The translations under genes and the position numbers were made by a program. A stretch of 64,000 nt of DNA, taken from assembly GCA_036362985.1 (NCBI GenBank), contig JAYGXS010000003.1:49998858-50062857 (forward strand), given 5' to 3'. Positions 11,480 to 22,964 of this stretch are shown here, piece by piece (position 1 is the stretch's first letter; every line of letters begins with the position of its first letter). This DNA comes from Ligula intestinalis. Lineage: Eukaryota; Platyhelminthes; Cestoda; Diphyllobothriidea; Diphyllobothriidae. The notes under the pieces are model-generated. The model was not told the DNA's origin and did no database searches. It saw only the letters and a program-made list of their open reading frames with translations.

Positions 11480-12990
11480 GGCTATATAGAGCAAGTTGTT
11501 ACAAATCGTCACGCCTTTTTTATCATCTAACTGGCCTGAATTATGGACGATAGTTCAGAAACTAGAAGTGAAAGGCCTGTTAGCGCAGGCAAGTATGGAA
11601 AATCAGATTATATCTCTGCAGAAGCCTACCATGCAGTTCTTTTTAAGGTGAAACACTCTTAAATTAATTATCACAAATTAGACAAATTCTAAATTCCCCC
11701 AGCCATTTATGTGAAGTGAACACTTGGTGGTTTTATTCTACAAACAATGATGAACTTATTATAAGCAAGGCAAAATTGTTAATACTATGCCCTTTCTACG
11801 CATTAACATCATAAAAGTAACATTTTTGCGGGCGGTAAGAGCATGTTTTCATAAAAAGAAAAAGTATTTTTTCCTCATAACATAGATATAGTTAGCGTCT
11901 TATAAAAATAAGCATTGCATCTGCCATCAACTGTCATTTCTACTCGACGACACCTGAAGACATTTTCGTTATTGTTGCACTTTCATTGGCTTGAAAAGTA
12001 ACTTTCCACCGTTATGTTCGCCTATTATGCCAGGCTACCATTCCCAGGTTGTAGGTTATTGACAAGTCCTAAAACAGTAGGTAGGAGCATTTCAGAATGT
12101 GTATCTTCATAATTGAATGCAAGGACTTTTTGGCAGAGAAGGTGGTCTGCCTGTGAATAAGAACAAACTGTCTTTGAGAACGGCTGGATCCAAGGCAAAT
12201 GAAGACAATGAATGGGACCTCTTTGGCAACCAAATTTACTTGTACTATCTTCTAAATGATGGAAAAATATGACCCTTTAAAATGTTGTCCACTGTCCAGA
12301 GCTATATGTTGCAGAAATGGGTATTACATTCAAGTAAGCATAAACGTTTGAATGGATCAAACTATCAAACGAATCCCTAACAATTCATGCGAGTTTTTTT
12401 CCGGAATGATGGTGCTATAAATATTTATATCAGCGTAAACCGACCGATTTTCCATACCGTATGTAAAATTAATTTGACTAAAATTGCTATGCAGCCAAAT
12501 GTAAAACAAACTGCCACATACAGGAAAAAACAGCGGAGGACATTGAACTTGGCACTTTCATAAACATGACCGGAAAAATAAAAGGTGGGATGGAGGAATT
12601 TCTTTAAAATGTTTCTTTTGTTTTTTAGTGCTTTGTAACCTCAACAACTAGCTGTAGCATTTGTTTTGTAATAAAACTGGATTGATATGAGGCATGTGAG
12701 TCTTGCACGAACAAAAACAGCCGATCTAAGCCATTACTACAGTATGGTTAGTATTTCACGTAGAATGCCGGAAATTGCGGCAGATTGATAACCACACGCG
12801 CTGTTATAGTGATTATCTGAAGTCTTAGTTCAAGCCATTTAAGTCACGTTAGGATGCCGGCTTTTAATGAGCATCTTTTCGACCACCTACAAAAAGAACA
12901 TTGCGTTACAAACTTGCTACTTAATTCATGTGCATTTAGCGCACCGATTTTCATTGGGCTTATCCGAATATATTTTATCGAAGACATTTG
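11480..12990. other. AT-rich DNA without recognised features
   Basis: No coding motif or shared repeat was noticed. Confidence 0.4.
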
Positions 12991-12999
12991 AAGCATCTT

Positions 13000-13519
13000 T
13001 TCCCAGGTGCAAATTTGAAGATTTCGTATACAGCAGAATTTATTGGCGCCCTAAATTTCGCGAGTGCTCATCAGCTGCATCCTCTCGCTGCATAAATTGG
13101 GTAACGAATGACAGAATAATTTGCTGCTGAGCTCGTATTTTGCAAGTCGACAAAGACCCTTTCGATTCCAACTTCAAAGGATGCCTTGCCAATGTACGCC
13201 ACTTGAAATCGCGTTTCCGAATTCACATGCATTTGCGGATGCAAGTACATAGGGGAATACAACGGCAATTGGCAGCCAGAGCTAAGGAGCACTCGCCGAG
13301 TTGGCTATTTAAACTGGAGAATGGACTCCTCGTTCTTCCATCACTGAACACCTATCGGATACGGGCCATTCTGTAGACCCCAAAACATCCTTCTGAGTAC
13401 TTTTTCGGGCACGAAAAACTCGTACCTTGCGCTACCTGGAGGCAGCCTTCATACGACGGTCAATACCCAACCTATGTAAACAGCTGGATCATGCTGTGAA
13501 CCTTGCTTTGCCCTGGTAA
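13000..13519 (+). pseudogene. PLE linker and GIY-YIG domain, frameshifted
   Basis: The first part (13006-13125) is an AEFIGAL-type module. Next come a linker reading FAAELVFCKSTKTLSIPTS and the GIY-YIG core CICGCKYIGEY at 13228-13260. After a frame change come RQLAARAKEH, SSITEHLSDTGHSVDP, RTLRYLEAAFIRRSIPNL and a final NLALPW before TAA (13517-13519). GIY-YIG domains of PLEs start with a Cys-rich CxCxxKYIGRT motif like this. Several frame changes and stops make it a pseudogene. Its mirror homologue is the minus-strand copy at 16.66-17.6 kb. Confidence 0.75.
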
Positions 13520-13641
13520 CATCCGGCTCTATGATGAACACCTCGGCCTGTCCGCATTTTTGCTTTGACGTTTTCCCCTATCTCACTGTCGACAATGCTT
13601 CACTTACTTACGATACTAATAAGACTTATTAGCCCAATTTA

Positions 13642-13947
13642 CTAACTGACCTTCCTGACCAGTTTCAATGACTTTTCTATATGAATTAAATTGTTGTATT
13701 CTGTCATTCGCTTCTCACTTAATGCAGCGAGAGGAGGCAGCTGATGAGCACTCGCGAAATTTAGGGCTCCAATAAATTCTGCTGTATACGAAATCTTCAA
13801 ATCATACAAACCACTCACCAAATTATTCTTTATTGCACTCATTCGGTAGAAAATTATGCCTAGATTAAAGTGTATACTTAAAGAAGGGGTATCTTTCGAT
13901 GTAAACGTTTCCTTAATTGCCGAATAATTTTGAAAACTACCGACCAT
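13642..13947 (-). repeat. AEFIGAL-type module, open for 101 codons, inverted behind a PLE end
   Basis: The frame contains YTAEFIGALNFASAHQLPPL and then SEKRMTEYNNLIHIEKSLKL. The first half is also encoded at 13006-13125 on the plus strand, making a clear inverted repeat about 570 bases apart around the GIY-YIG remnant. A further copy at 16.38-16.5 kb continues with a comparable Lys-rich stretch, so the reading frame itself seems conserved. Its function is unknown. It may be an N-terminal or accessory part of the PLE protein, placed here by the inverted arrangement PLEs often show. Confidence 0.5.
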
Positions 13948-13949
13948 TA

Positions 13950-15870
13950 CATTTAAATTCGAGGTTTACAAATTGCATGCTGTACACATCCTGTATAAGG
14001 GGAAAAGGGCGCGTATTTCTCATTTAGTTTTCTAAATGACGTGGATCATGGTGTATATATGATGGGCAAAATAAACAAATTGACGGATACGACGTATTAT
14101 GAATTAACCTTTCGAGGTCTAAAAAAGCTCCTTTTTTCTATCAACCATGCATAGGAGTTAATAATTTTTTGTCTGTTTTCTATAAAAACTTATTTGAATT
14201 TATAAGGGATAGTGAAAATCTATCGATGAAATGCATGCTACTATAGTTGTCATGCGTTTCACAATATGCTTTTTGTAAGCGGTCAGAAAGAAACTCTTTA
14301 AAAGTCCGGCATCTTGACGTAGTTGAAATACTTTGACGATAGGCTGCACGTTAATCAGTATAACAACCCTACTTAATGCTGCTCGACAAGCGATTATCGG
14401 TTTTTCGCAAAGTTCTGTATTTGCATGAAATACAGACCACTCCGTAAGCTTTATGAAACGCATCCATTGCATAAAAATATCTTGCCTTCAAATCCTGATC
14501 GCGACAGCAGTCATGTTGGAAGCAACTCTGTTAAGTCGAAAAGTGTTTTTCTTTCTCGACTGCAATTCCCCTCCATAACAGCAGCTTATCATCACACCAA
14601 CCCATAATTAACTATATTCTTTGGGTACTAGGCTTAAAGGGGCGCGTCAGCGAATTCATGTTGAAGTGCAAGACCTGAGGATTCTGCACCAAAAAAACTC
14701 TTCTGAGAAATGGAAAACTTAACAAGTAACTTGCAGCAATATTTACACAAAGAAATACTGATTCAGTTGACAGGTGTGACAGCATACAATAATTATTTAT
14801 TCCTGTATAAGGAATGTCGCAAAGTATTGGTGTCAGTTGGCAGTCGGGGACTCTTATGGGGAAGAAAACATGACGCGTGGCAGCCAACACAGCCTGTTTA
14901 GAAATGGACACATGAGTTAAACGCGATGAAAAAGCGTTGTGGAAAACCACAGGTAGTTGTAGGCCGTGATCAGACAAAATAAATGCGCAAAAGCCCAGAT
15001 ACGATCTATAGTGGATAGTGTTTTTTGCGCAACACAGCTGCAGTCATTTCGAGTCATCAGAGTGATAGCCTCAGTGGGAACTGACACCTAGCTGTAGATC
15101 TACAATTGCTGGACAAAATGGTTTCGAGCTACACTCTCTCTCACGGGTAGAAAAGCGTGATTAACAGCATCTTATGAGAGGATACGCTGCGTATAAAAAG
15201 TTAGGACAAAAGTCAAGTTTAAACAGTAACCCAATAAACAATTTGGCAGTTAATTGTCTGATGTCTACAAAAACTTTGAACAGCGCTTGTGTAAAATGAA
15301 GGTTTCAAGCCTTGGTTTGGAAGTGTTTGTATCATTTATTCTGGCCACATTTAAACTGTATTAACATAGCAAATTAACACAAATATAGATGTGGAGGAAA
15401 GAGAGCCCTATAATTCACTCATCGAGAGGTTGAAGAATCATTAATTTAAGTAAAGTCAGGCTGTAGACATCTTATCCCACTGTCGTTATTTAATTGTTTG
15501 AACAGTAACATTTCGCAAATAAAAATTAGCACGGTAAATTTATTTTCATTAAAAAATTATCTTCAGTACATATCCAGTGGTATGTGAATATCTCAATTTG
15601 ATTAAGTAAGGTTTATTGCCTGCTCTCACTTTAACTAAACCATTTTATACATTTTAAAGCCTACATACTCAAGCTATCCTTAATTTTATTTACACGATGG
15701 AGCATTAGAGTCTTAATTAAGAGAAATTACGGAAAGGGCAGTCACATCCCAAAAAAGCATTCTTGCAAAATGTTGTTAGACTGCACAAATCACATGTAAT
15801 TAATAAATTATGGCAAATAAAGCATATCCGGTCATGATACGTGGCATCATTCACGTGAAGAAATAACTTA
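13950..15870. other. Mixed DNA, no gene recognised
   Basis: The largest frame is 121 codons on the minus strand (14612-14977), with no motif and overlapped by plus-strand frames. The word TGCAGTCATTTCGAG near 15040 recurs near 21980, which hints at an uncharacterised low-copy repeat but is too short to define one. Confidence 0.35.
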
Positions 15871-15877
15871 GCTTTCA

Positions 15878-16160
15878 GTTGACCCAATTTTGAAAAATTC
15901 GCGGCTTCGGTAGCAGTCGAAATTACACAGCGGGGAAGGCTTTTGTGCAGTCAACGCTCTATCATTGAGCTATGAGGCCCACCGTGCTTCATGGATTAAT
16001 TGTACTTCCCATTTTACTGCTCATGTAGAATTCACCCTTACAGAATAGCAAGCTGACTACCCAGACAGGAGTTCACAAGGAAGCATCTAGAATCCACCAG
16101 AATAACTAATAGACTAAGTGAATTGTTAGAGATGTTTGACAGATTTGTTTAACTTAGCTT
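15878..16160 (-). mobile_element. tRNA-like short repeat, family S1, long form, minus strand
   Basis: The tRNA-like head occupies about 15900-15990: its A box is seen as ATCATTGAGCTATGAGG on the plus strand, and its B-box region is damaged. The tail TTCAAAATTGGGTCAACT lies at 15878-15895. Upstream of the head on the minus strand (16000-16120) is a segment around GGATTCTAGATG and AGTCAGCTTGCT, shared with the 57.37-57.55 kb copy in the same order. The long form therefore carries at least 150 bases before its tRNA-like head, which is unusual for a simple SINE. Confidence 0.6.
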
Positions 16161-16374
16161 TTTTGGAATGCTAATGAATATAGAAAAAAATTTCGAGTTA
16201 TTCTCCCAAGGTGGGATATTATCTTTCGGGTGAACATCCTTGAAACCAACTGTAGGGTCACTGTGCACAAAACGGTCGCTATTTACTTCGCATGCACTCT
16301 TGCGGTAGCTTAGAGGTTATTATATAGGTAAATCTTCGTTTGTGGATGGAACACCTTAGATTTTAAAGCAAAGT

Positions 16375-16520
16375 TTCACAGGTGCAAATTTGGAGATGGC
16401 GAAAACAGCAGAATTTATTAAATCCATGAAATTTCAGGAAAACTCTTCAGCTGCCGCCTCTTATTGCATAATAAGAGTAAAGAATGAGATAAATACCAAA
16501 TTAAATTGGTACAGAAAGGT
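16375..16520 (+). repeat. AEFIGAL-type module, plus strand
   Basis: The frame reads ANLEMAKTAEFIKSMKF, followed by Ser/Ala-rich then Lys-rich residues, parallel to the 13.64-13.95 kb frame. It lies about 150 bases from the end of a minus-strand PLE copy and points the opposite way, mirroring the arrangement at 13.5-13.9 kb. Confidence 0.5.
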
Positions 16521-16657
16521 CAAAAAGGTCTTAGGGCATGAAAGCGAAGGCTAATTAGCAAACTGCGCGAGTTAAAACTACGTGGAAAGAAAACGGAGAA
16601 AAAAGAAGTTAAGGCAAAAATTTGGGCAGGGGACTGTGCAAATCTGAGAGCCGGATG

Positions 16658-17600
16658 TTATCAAAGCAAAGCTAGGTTAACTACAGGCTCCAACTGGTCA
16701 CGTAGGTCAGGTTTTGACCGCCGTATGTAGGCTGCCTCCAGGTAGCGCAAGGTACGAGTTGTTCGTGCTCGAGCAGGGAAGAAAGTTTTAGGGTCGACAG
16801 AATGACCCCTATCTAGAAAGTGTTATGTAATGGAGGAAGGAGGGGTTCTATTTTCATATTTGAAAAGCCAAATAGGCTCTGGCTGCCAGTTGCCTTTGCG
16901 TTCGCTAAATGTACTTGCATCTGTGAGTGCATGTTTATTCATAAACACAATTGGAAGTGGCGTGCAATGGTAAGGCATCCTTCACACTTGGAATTGGTAA
17001 AGGTTTATTTGGAGAGCAAAATATGAGCTCAACAGCAAAGTATGTTCTTTCAATGGCATTAAGTGGGCGTCCCTTTATAGTATTTAAAATGTTATTGCGC
17101 TTAAAGGGCAAGGATATGAAAACAGGCTTTTTGCAGCTAACTGTTTCGTCCCTTTGGTTCGAAAAGGTTTACTTTACTCGTCTATAAACTGAGCTGGATA
17201 TCCACGCTTCAATAAGGTATCTTTGGGACTGGCTAATTCTGCATCCAATGTATCCATAGAACATATTTTTCTAGTCCTCTGGAAAAGAGTATATACAAAG
17301 CTGTGTTTCCATTGAATGGAAACAAAACGTAAATAATGCAAGTACTGACGTTTCCAGGTATTTTTATGGAAGATCGTTCGTGTAAGGGAGCCATCTTTCT
17401 ATCTGGACAAGTGAACGTCGAGGAAGGAAAACTGGTTCTCTCGTTCTTGTTACACAGTAAATTAATCTTCGGATGCAAATTGTTTATTGCAGACAATAGT
17501 TCCTAGGCTTCCCTTAAAATATTTTTCATGGTAATCGGTTATCAAAGTATGAATTCAAATTTTGACAGGTATTGACATTTAATTTCAGTAATGCGAACTT
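16658..17600 (-). pseudogene. PLE reverse transcriptase (C-terminal half) with GIY-YIG endonuclease
   Basis: Going 5' to 3' on the minus strand: a degraded YFDN at about 17.55 kb (perhaps the YVDD box), INNLHPKINLLC, then FLDVHLSR, KDGSLTRTIFHKNTW, LLKRGYPAQFIDE, the linker FAVELIFCSPNKPLPIPSV, the GIY-YIG start TCTHRCKYI, RQLAARA, LDRGHSVDPKTFF and RTLRYLEAAYIRRSKPDL. This order, from RT palm end through thumb and linker to GIY-YIG, is diagnostic of PLEs, which use RT and a GIY-YIG nick for target-primed insertion. Frames change several times and stops are present. The 5' half is missing or beyond recognition. Confidence 0.8.
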
Positions 17601-17609
17601 TTCATGGAA

Positions 17610-18345
17610 GTTTCAGTCAAATCTTCGGATTTCTTGAGCATTTTAAACTGAATCGAAATTGGCACATTTGCGTGAGATTACTCTTCAAGCCTGCTATAAC
17701 GTATGGAGTACACCACTTCTGATACAGTAAGCTAGCTTCGAGCAAAATAACAAAGTATGTGTGGTTTGTATTCCAAGACGACCCTCAATGCTCCCAGAGT
17801 AGTGTAGGTGACATAGTACGCTTTGAAAACAGTGTCGGTTAACAGTCAAAAAGCAGATAAGACAAAAAGCAATGCTATTATCTGCTAAATATGCAATTTT
17901 AAAGCATTTCAGGTGAAGCTCCGCCCATCTTGTGAGCCCGAAACGTAAATATGTAAATACCTTTTGAATTTTTATTTGATAATACTTTCCTCAAAAAGTG
18001 ACTTCATTGTAATGAAACATTTCGAAACACTTATATTATTTTAGCATTTCGTTTTCCGTGTATAATTAGGTGGAAAGATTTTCAATTATCTGCATGTTAA
18101 TTTATTCAATATCAGGTTGGTGTTTAATGTGTTTATGTAAGTAACCGAATATGCGCGTTTTTTCTTGTTAACAACTTTCAAATATTTGGCAAGCGTTCAC
18201 GTTTTAAAATGCCTATTACAGTAGCGTAAGTTAATCGGAAAGCCATTGTAACTGCAATCTTCATGTCCGGTTCTATGTCCGTCAGTGGGACACCAGGAAT
18301 AGCGTATTCTGCACAGAACTAGTGGAGACTAGATTGGAGGAAGTG
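17610..18345. other. No feature recognised
   Basis: AT-rich sequence upstream of the PLE RT remnant. More of the element may be present but is too decayed to read. Confidence 0.35.
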
Positions 18346-18349
18346 GGCA

Positions 18350-18720
18350 TTCGGGCATTCAAACGTTCGCAGCCGCGAGGACGAGAGTTCGAAGTGTGAG
18401 AGCACAAATGTCGTCCAGTGCCTCCAGTGGGGTCCTGTATGCGTCAGTCGTTAAGGGGACTGGCCAGACCGGATTGGGGTTGGCAGAGGTCGAGCGATGC
18501 CCGCGGAGGTGGGTCACTACGTGCACACCGTATGATTGCAAACTGTTCGATTTGACCATTTATTGTATGGGGATAAAGCAAAATAGGTATTTGATCCCAA
18601 AAAAGGATCAAAAGCGCAGCAGAATGTCTACTATGATAGGTAGAACTAGTTTCCGGCACAGGCAAGTAAAATTGCAATAGCCAATTCTCCAATTTTGCTT
18701 GCTGGAAAGGCAAAGGCTAA
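18350..18720. other. GC-richer patch with overlapping short frames
   Basis: A 94-codon plus frame (18396-18680) and a minus frame overlap here. The plus translation is Ser/Gly-rich at first, with no known motif. The patch stands out from its AT-rich flanks and may be an older insertion. Confidence 0.3.
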
Positions 18721-18949
18721 ATTAATAATGACCTGTGACGGCAAAAGAACCCAAAAACGACTGTTTGAACTAATAAAAAGCTAATACACGGGGAGTTCGT
18801 TGAGGAAAACTCACCAAATGTTAACGGAACTCACACTTCTCGCTCTGCATTGGTGCTCATTCTCAAGCCCCGCCAGCAGCCGCACAGCAGCAAGTAATCT
18901 AGGTAGATAGCATCAAATTTAAATATCTCCTGGTCTACGCCGGAAAGAT

Positions 18950-19085
18950 GCCAAGCTCGTGGCTCAATCGTTAGAGGTTAAGAATTGTGATCAAAATGTT
19001 GCCTGTTCGAGTCTCGGAGGGTGCACAACTTGGGTTGGATGTGACTAGCTGACGACGACTGGCTTACGCAGAATGAACAACCTGG
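18950..19085 (+). mobile_element. tRNA-like short repeat, family S2
   Basis: An A-box-like GTGGCTCAATCGTTAGAGG lies at about 18959-18977 and a B-box-like TGTTCGAGTCTCG at about 19003-19015. A body reading TTGGATGTGACTAGCTGACG follows. The TGACTAGCTGA region also occurs in the 58.95-59.12 kb copy and, diverged, at 22.8 and 44.4 kb. It abuts the PLE fragment that starts at about 19087. Confidence 0.6.
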
Positions 19086-19086
19086 A

Positions 19087-19540
19087 GTAGTGTTTCGCAT
19101 CCGATGCCTAAGCTGTCCCTGTAATTACACAGGCAAAACTGAACGCATGCTCAGATCGCGCATATATGAACACGAGTTGGCCGTGCGACGAGGCCACAAA
19201 TTATCACAAATGCAGCTCACACCTACGAAACAGGTCAGGAGTTCAAATTCGCTGCCGTCAAGGTACTCGCCCACGCAGGAAAAAAGACGAGCAGAGAATT
19301 TATCGAAGCCTAGTCCATGGACAATAATTCTGTCAAACGGTATGTCGAATTGGCGCCGGCATACAGAGCCTTATGTGCTTACATACGATCACAGCCAGAC
19401 GTCTTTCATAATTAATTGGCTGAATATGGCCAATCTACGGGGGAATACTTTTGTCCTGCTCCCTCCTGCGCCGGCATTTCAGCTGCCGGATTGCCATAAC
19501 AAATGTCCCGGCTGTGGAGCCTGACTCTTTTCGCGTCAAA
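19087..19540 (+). pseudogene. PLE GIY-YIG endonuclease domain with one clear frameshift
   Basis: The first frame reads RIRCLSCPCNYTGKTERMLR then RIYEHELAVRRGHKLSQ. CxxCPCNYTGKT stands for the YIG motif, and RIYEHELA carries the conserved Arg and Glu-His of the helix. After a frame change near 19210 the second frame reads TYETGQEFKFAAVKVL, KKTSREFIEA, a stop, then NSVKRYVELAPAYRALCAYI. These correspond to the C-terminal conserved blocks. No RT sequence was recognised upstream, so this is a 5'-truncated copy. Confidence 0.8.
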
Positions 19541-19544
19541 GTTG

Positions 19545-21250
19545 TCCGCTTAGGAAAAGCAGAAGAATTTTTGTGAATTTTAGGCCGATACGAGATTCCT
19601 TTTTATCCACGAGGTGGGTGCGGAGAAAACGTTGACATACGCAAATGACAGTGGCGGCAGGGCACGTGTATCTACAAAGAGCACTCTAAGTGGTATGAGA
19701 ACGAGACAGGTACGTTTTTTTCGAAAATATTATTCCAACATTTTTAGCGACAACAGTAGTTTAAGTAGTGCACCAGCATTTTGCCCCACGTAAATGGTGG
19801 TTATAGGGGTTTTATGAGTGGGGAATTAGGACAGGCAGTGGAATAACTGCTAAATGCATGCTTATTTTATTATATTGAGAAATGTTGCTGGTTCATATCT
19901 GTAGGTTTTCATATTTTGTAGTAACGTTCAGGGTATTACAAAGAACGCGATTATCAAAATGCAGGTTTATTAAAATTCCTGAAAACTAGAAATAGTGGTT
20001 AGGAGGTCGTATGCTTCAATTTACCTGAGGTCGAACTTACCGTGCCTAAGTTAGCTTAGTATAGTCAACGGCGCGAAGCGCCGTACCCACCTTCACTTTA
20101 CATGCGGAACAGCTTATTCCCAGCAGCCACGGGAAACAAATTCAACTACACTTACACTTAAATCCACAGGTTTCTTTCACTGCCTATCCCATTTTCTCAC
20201 CCCCAAAACCCTAAAACCACCGTTTTCGGAGGTAAAAATGCTGGGACTAGGGGTATATGAGATGCACTACTTAAACTACCTCTGCCTTTTTATCATTAAT
20301 GCCCTCCATTTGCCATAGATAAAATGCGGCACAAATGAAAAATGAGAGGTAAACCTCGGTTTCTTATAGGCGTACTGGGCCAACCAATGCATACATATAT
20401 AAGAAAATTTACATTCGAATGGAGGGAAGCTAAAGAAATTGCGGCTCAATTCTAAAAGCCCGGCATGTGCGGAATTTGCCTTTAAGATCGCTTTTTTGGC
20501 TATTTGTCGCTCTCACCGGTTTTCTGAACATACCACATATAATCACCGCGTTCACAACAGACCTGGCTATCTACAACTGAGAGAACATGGAATACTTAAT
20601 AATAGTAGTGAAAATCCGACTACTAGGTGATGGTAAGTCAGAAGGAGAAAGGGCGTTCACTGAAATGCTTAATTTGTATTTTTGCATGCTCTTTCCCATT
20701 TTCAGAGGCTTTTTATGACTGCATAACCACTTCAACAACATTTTGAGAAAAAAAGATAGAATGCTACGCAGAATGTTTTGCCAGCTCTTTATGGATGATT
20801 GTGCATTACCTCTGCCCCCTGTGCTCACAAACTTTCTAGGTGGCCGGAATGTGTTTTTTGGGCCTTCATCTGTGTTCTGCGCTATAAAAACATGCTTGAA
20901 GCGTTTGCTTAGTCGGCGCATGCACATTAGTTCCGGAGGAAATCTGTCCTCATGGTTACTTAGTTGGTTTTGTTCTTATGATTTATTAAGTAGTTCTTTG
21001 CAGTTAGCCACCGTGAAAACGAAATCACCTACAGGCACGGGGAAGAAAACTTTTAAATAAATATTATGTTTAGAACTACACGTTTTAAATTGTGCGTTAT
21101 TTTATTTGAGTTATTTTTCGAAGTCATTTTGCCCTAATTTTGAAGATTTGGATTGACTCCTTTTATGTCCTAGGCAGCCTGGTCATTCGTATGCACTTCG
21201 TCTGAGAAGCGAAGACTGCATATGATAAACCTTAAGCAAAATATAAAGCA
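19545..21250. other. No gene recognised; one possible PLE-tail word
   Basis: GTCAGAAGGAGAAAGGGCG at about 20637-20655 resembles the minus-strand element tail at 35.12 kb. A perfect short hairpin GGCGCGAAGCGCC lies near 20071. A 118-codon minus frame (20571-20927) and a 105-codon plus frame (20743-21060) overlap and show no known motif. Confidence 0.35.
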
Positions 21251-21254
21251 TAAG

Positions 21255-21330
21255 CATTTAGGGGGTTGGCAGATTTGCTTAATTTAGTTGATCTAATTGT
21301 TAAGAAACTCGCGGCGTTCGGCAGGATTTG
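21255..21330 (-). mobile_element. 3' half of an S1 short repeat, minus strand
   Basis: On the minus strand it reads GGTTCAAATCCTGCC (a B box) followed by CGCGAGTTTCTTAACAATTA and GATCAACTAAATTAAGC, the S1 tail. It begins at the B box, so it is half a unit. It lies in inverted orientation before the plus-strand copy at 21.4-21.57 kb. Confidence 0.6.
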
Positions 21331-21334
21331 AACC

Positions 21335-21575
21335 AAATCTAGAATCCATCATCTAGAATCCATTAGAATGACTACTAGGCTGACTCAATTATTTAGGACG
21401 TTTGGCAGATTTGCTTAATATAGTTGATCCAAGTGTGATTAAATTCACTGTGCAGGGCATTTTCAGCTCAAGTGGTAGAGCGTTGGCTGCGTAAAGGCCT
21501 TCCTTGTTATGCGAGTTCGCATCCCACAGAACTTCGCGAGTTTGTTCATAATTGGATCAACTTAATATAAAACAT
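21335..21575 (+). mobile_element. tRNA-like short repeat, family S1, plus strand
   Basis: The head starts GGGCATTTTCAGCTCAAGTG at 21455. The B-box-like GAGTTCGCATCCC lies at about 21513-21525 and the tail TTCATAATTGGATCAACTTA at about 21545-21564. An inverted tail (TTTGCTTAATATAGTTGATC) stands just before it at about 21411-21430. The GATTAAATTCACTG leader is shared with the 1.3 and 57.5 kb copies. Confidence 0.65.
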
Positions 21576-21579
21576 AAAT

Positions 21580-22800
21580 TTTGAATAAAACACCCATCGA
21601 TGTATATTTTCTAAAGCATCATACAGTTTTAAAGGAGAACGGCTTCCTAAATGTACAGTATTCTTGTAAGATTAGCTGGTTCCTAAGTTACAGCAAAAAT
21701 GGAAATGAAGGATGATATTTCCGCATGGTTTGAAAAGTCTAACTTATTCAATTTGCTTTAAACATTCGAAGATAAATTTTTTGAATTAACATATAATCTC
21801 CAACGTTAAACGCAGAGACAGTTCAATGTTCTAATACGCAGAAACATAGGTACCGTATGAACCCAGACCATCAGCTTACAGCTATTTTGACTTAAAATAA
21901 AGTGAGTGAGTTAAAAGCGATCGCTTCACGTCACAGGTAGACGTTTTTGTGATTGCTAGAAGTTAGCTCTCGCTGCATAGATGCAGTCATTTCGAGGGAA
22001 AAAGTTTTGCGATCTCGCGAATTCCACCTTCCTACCCATTGCTCGCGCTGCCCTCACAAGCTTGCTCCAATTGCAAACTACTTTAGGTCTTGATCCTCAC
22101 AGTGACACACCTGCTAATTTTTCTACGCATGACAGATTTGCCTGTAATCCCAGTTGCTTAGACTACAAGATTAACAGCAAGTTGTGCATTCACATTTGGC
22201 GGACAGCCCTGTGAGAAGGAAAGAGACACTTCTGAGATTATCGGTTCGGATACAGTCGGCGGCAAGCATTTCCTTTTCACAGAAATTGGCCTGCAGTTAG
22301 CAGGCTAAAGAAATGCACTCATTAGAGCCGACCACTGTGTATAAAAGGAAAAACCCTGAAGAGTTAATTAGGGTAAAACAACTTTGAAAGCTAAAATAAA
22401 ACGACTGATGCCATCTGGTGCACAAAATTAACGATACAAATTGCTGATTAAGACCGAAGTTAAAAGCCCTCTTGAAAATCGTGCCTATTGCAAAGCATCT
22501 GTGTTTAAATTATGTCAACTCCGCTCATTGGTTTCATAAAAATTATGTAAAGAGTCAACATACGATCACGTAGCCAAGCATTCCTGCCTTATTGTATAAA
22601 TTGCATGTATGCACGTCCAATTTTATTGAAGGATTTAATGCGAAGTCTCAGAAAATGAAAATATTGAGATACTGGAAAAAGTGAAGTGGTGCAGGTAAGA
22701 AATTTGGACTACTTGGTTTTGCTTTATTACCGTTGGTGAGGAACAGTATAGTCGCAAACCGACAGAAACAGTATTGATAACCGAATTCTGTGATTTGCAG
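21580..22800. other. No feature recognised
   Basis: AT-rich, with a 77-codon plus frame (21981-22214) without motif. Confidence 0.35.
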
Positions 22801-22804
22801 TTCT

Positions 22805-22960
22805 GTAGTGATTCAGTGGGTCAATGGTCAAAGCGTTGACCTGCTAATCAAAAGGTTTTGGTTTCGAACCTCGGCTGTTGTGCCGCCTTGGCTTGAATAG
22901 GCCTGACTAATGAGGACTAGGAGGCAAGAAGTGCAAAATTCCAGTCTGCCTTCTTTTTTT
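22805..22960 (+). mobile_element. tRNA-like short repeat, family S2, with well-kept tRNA body
   Basis: AGTGGGTCAATGGTCAAAGCG (A-box region) is followed by GTTGACCTGCTAATCAAAAG (anticodon arm region) and GGTTTCGAACCTC (B box). Together they cover most of a tRNA outline from about 22817 to 22880. The SINE body TTGAATAGGCCTGACTAATG follows. It is clearly related to the minus-strand copies at 44.4 and 59.0 kb. An acceptor stem that closes on itself is not evident, so it is scored as a SINE head rather than a tRNA gene. Confidence 0.65.
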
Positions 22961-22964
22961 AGGT

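Noticed and set aside
14612..14977. 121-codon minus-strand frame as a gene
   Set aside because: No domain, a competing frame on the plus strand, and no splice context.
20060..20090. Rho-independent-type terminator or riboswitch
   Set aside because: A GGCGCGAAGCGCC hairpin alone in eukaryotic-looking DNA has no gene context. A similar GACGCCGAAGGCGTG hairpin at 53.42 kb is likewise isolated.
20571..21060. Overlapping 118- and 105-codon frames as genes
   Set aside because: They overlap on opposite strands with no recognisable motif; at most one could be real and neither has support.
22815..22885. Intact tRNA gene of family S2 head
   Set aside because: The anticodon-arm and T-arm segments look good, but no convincing acceptor stem exists and the unit continues into a SINE body shared with other copies.
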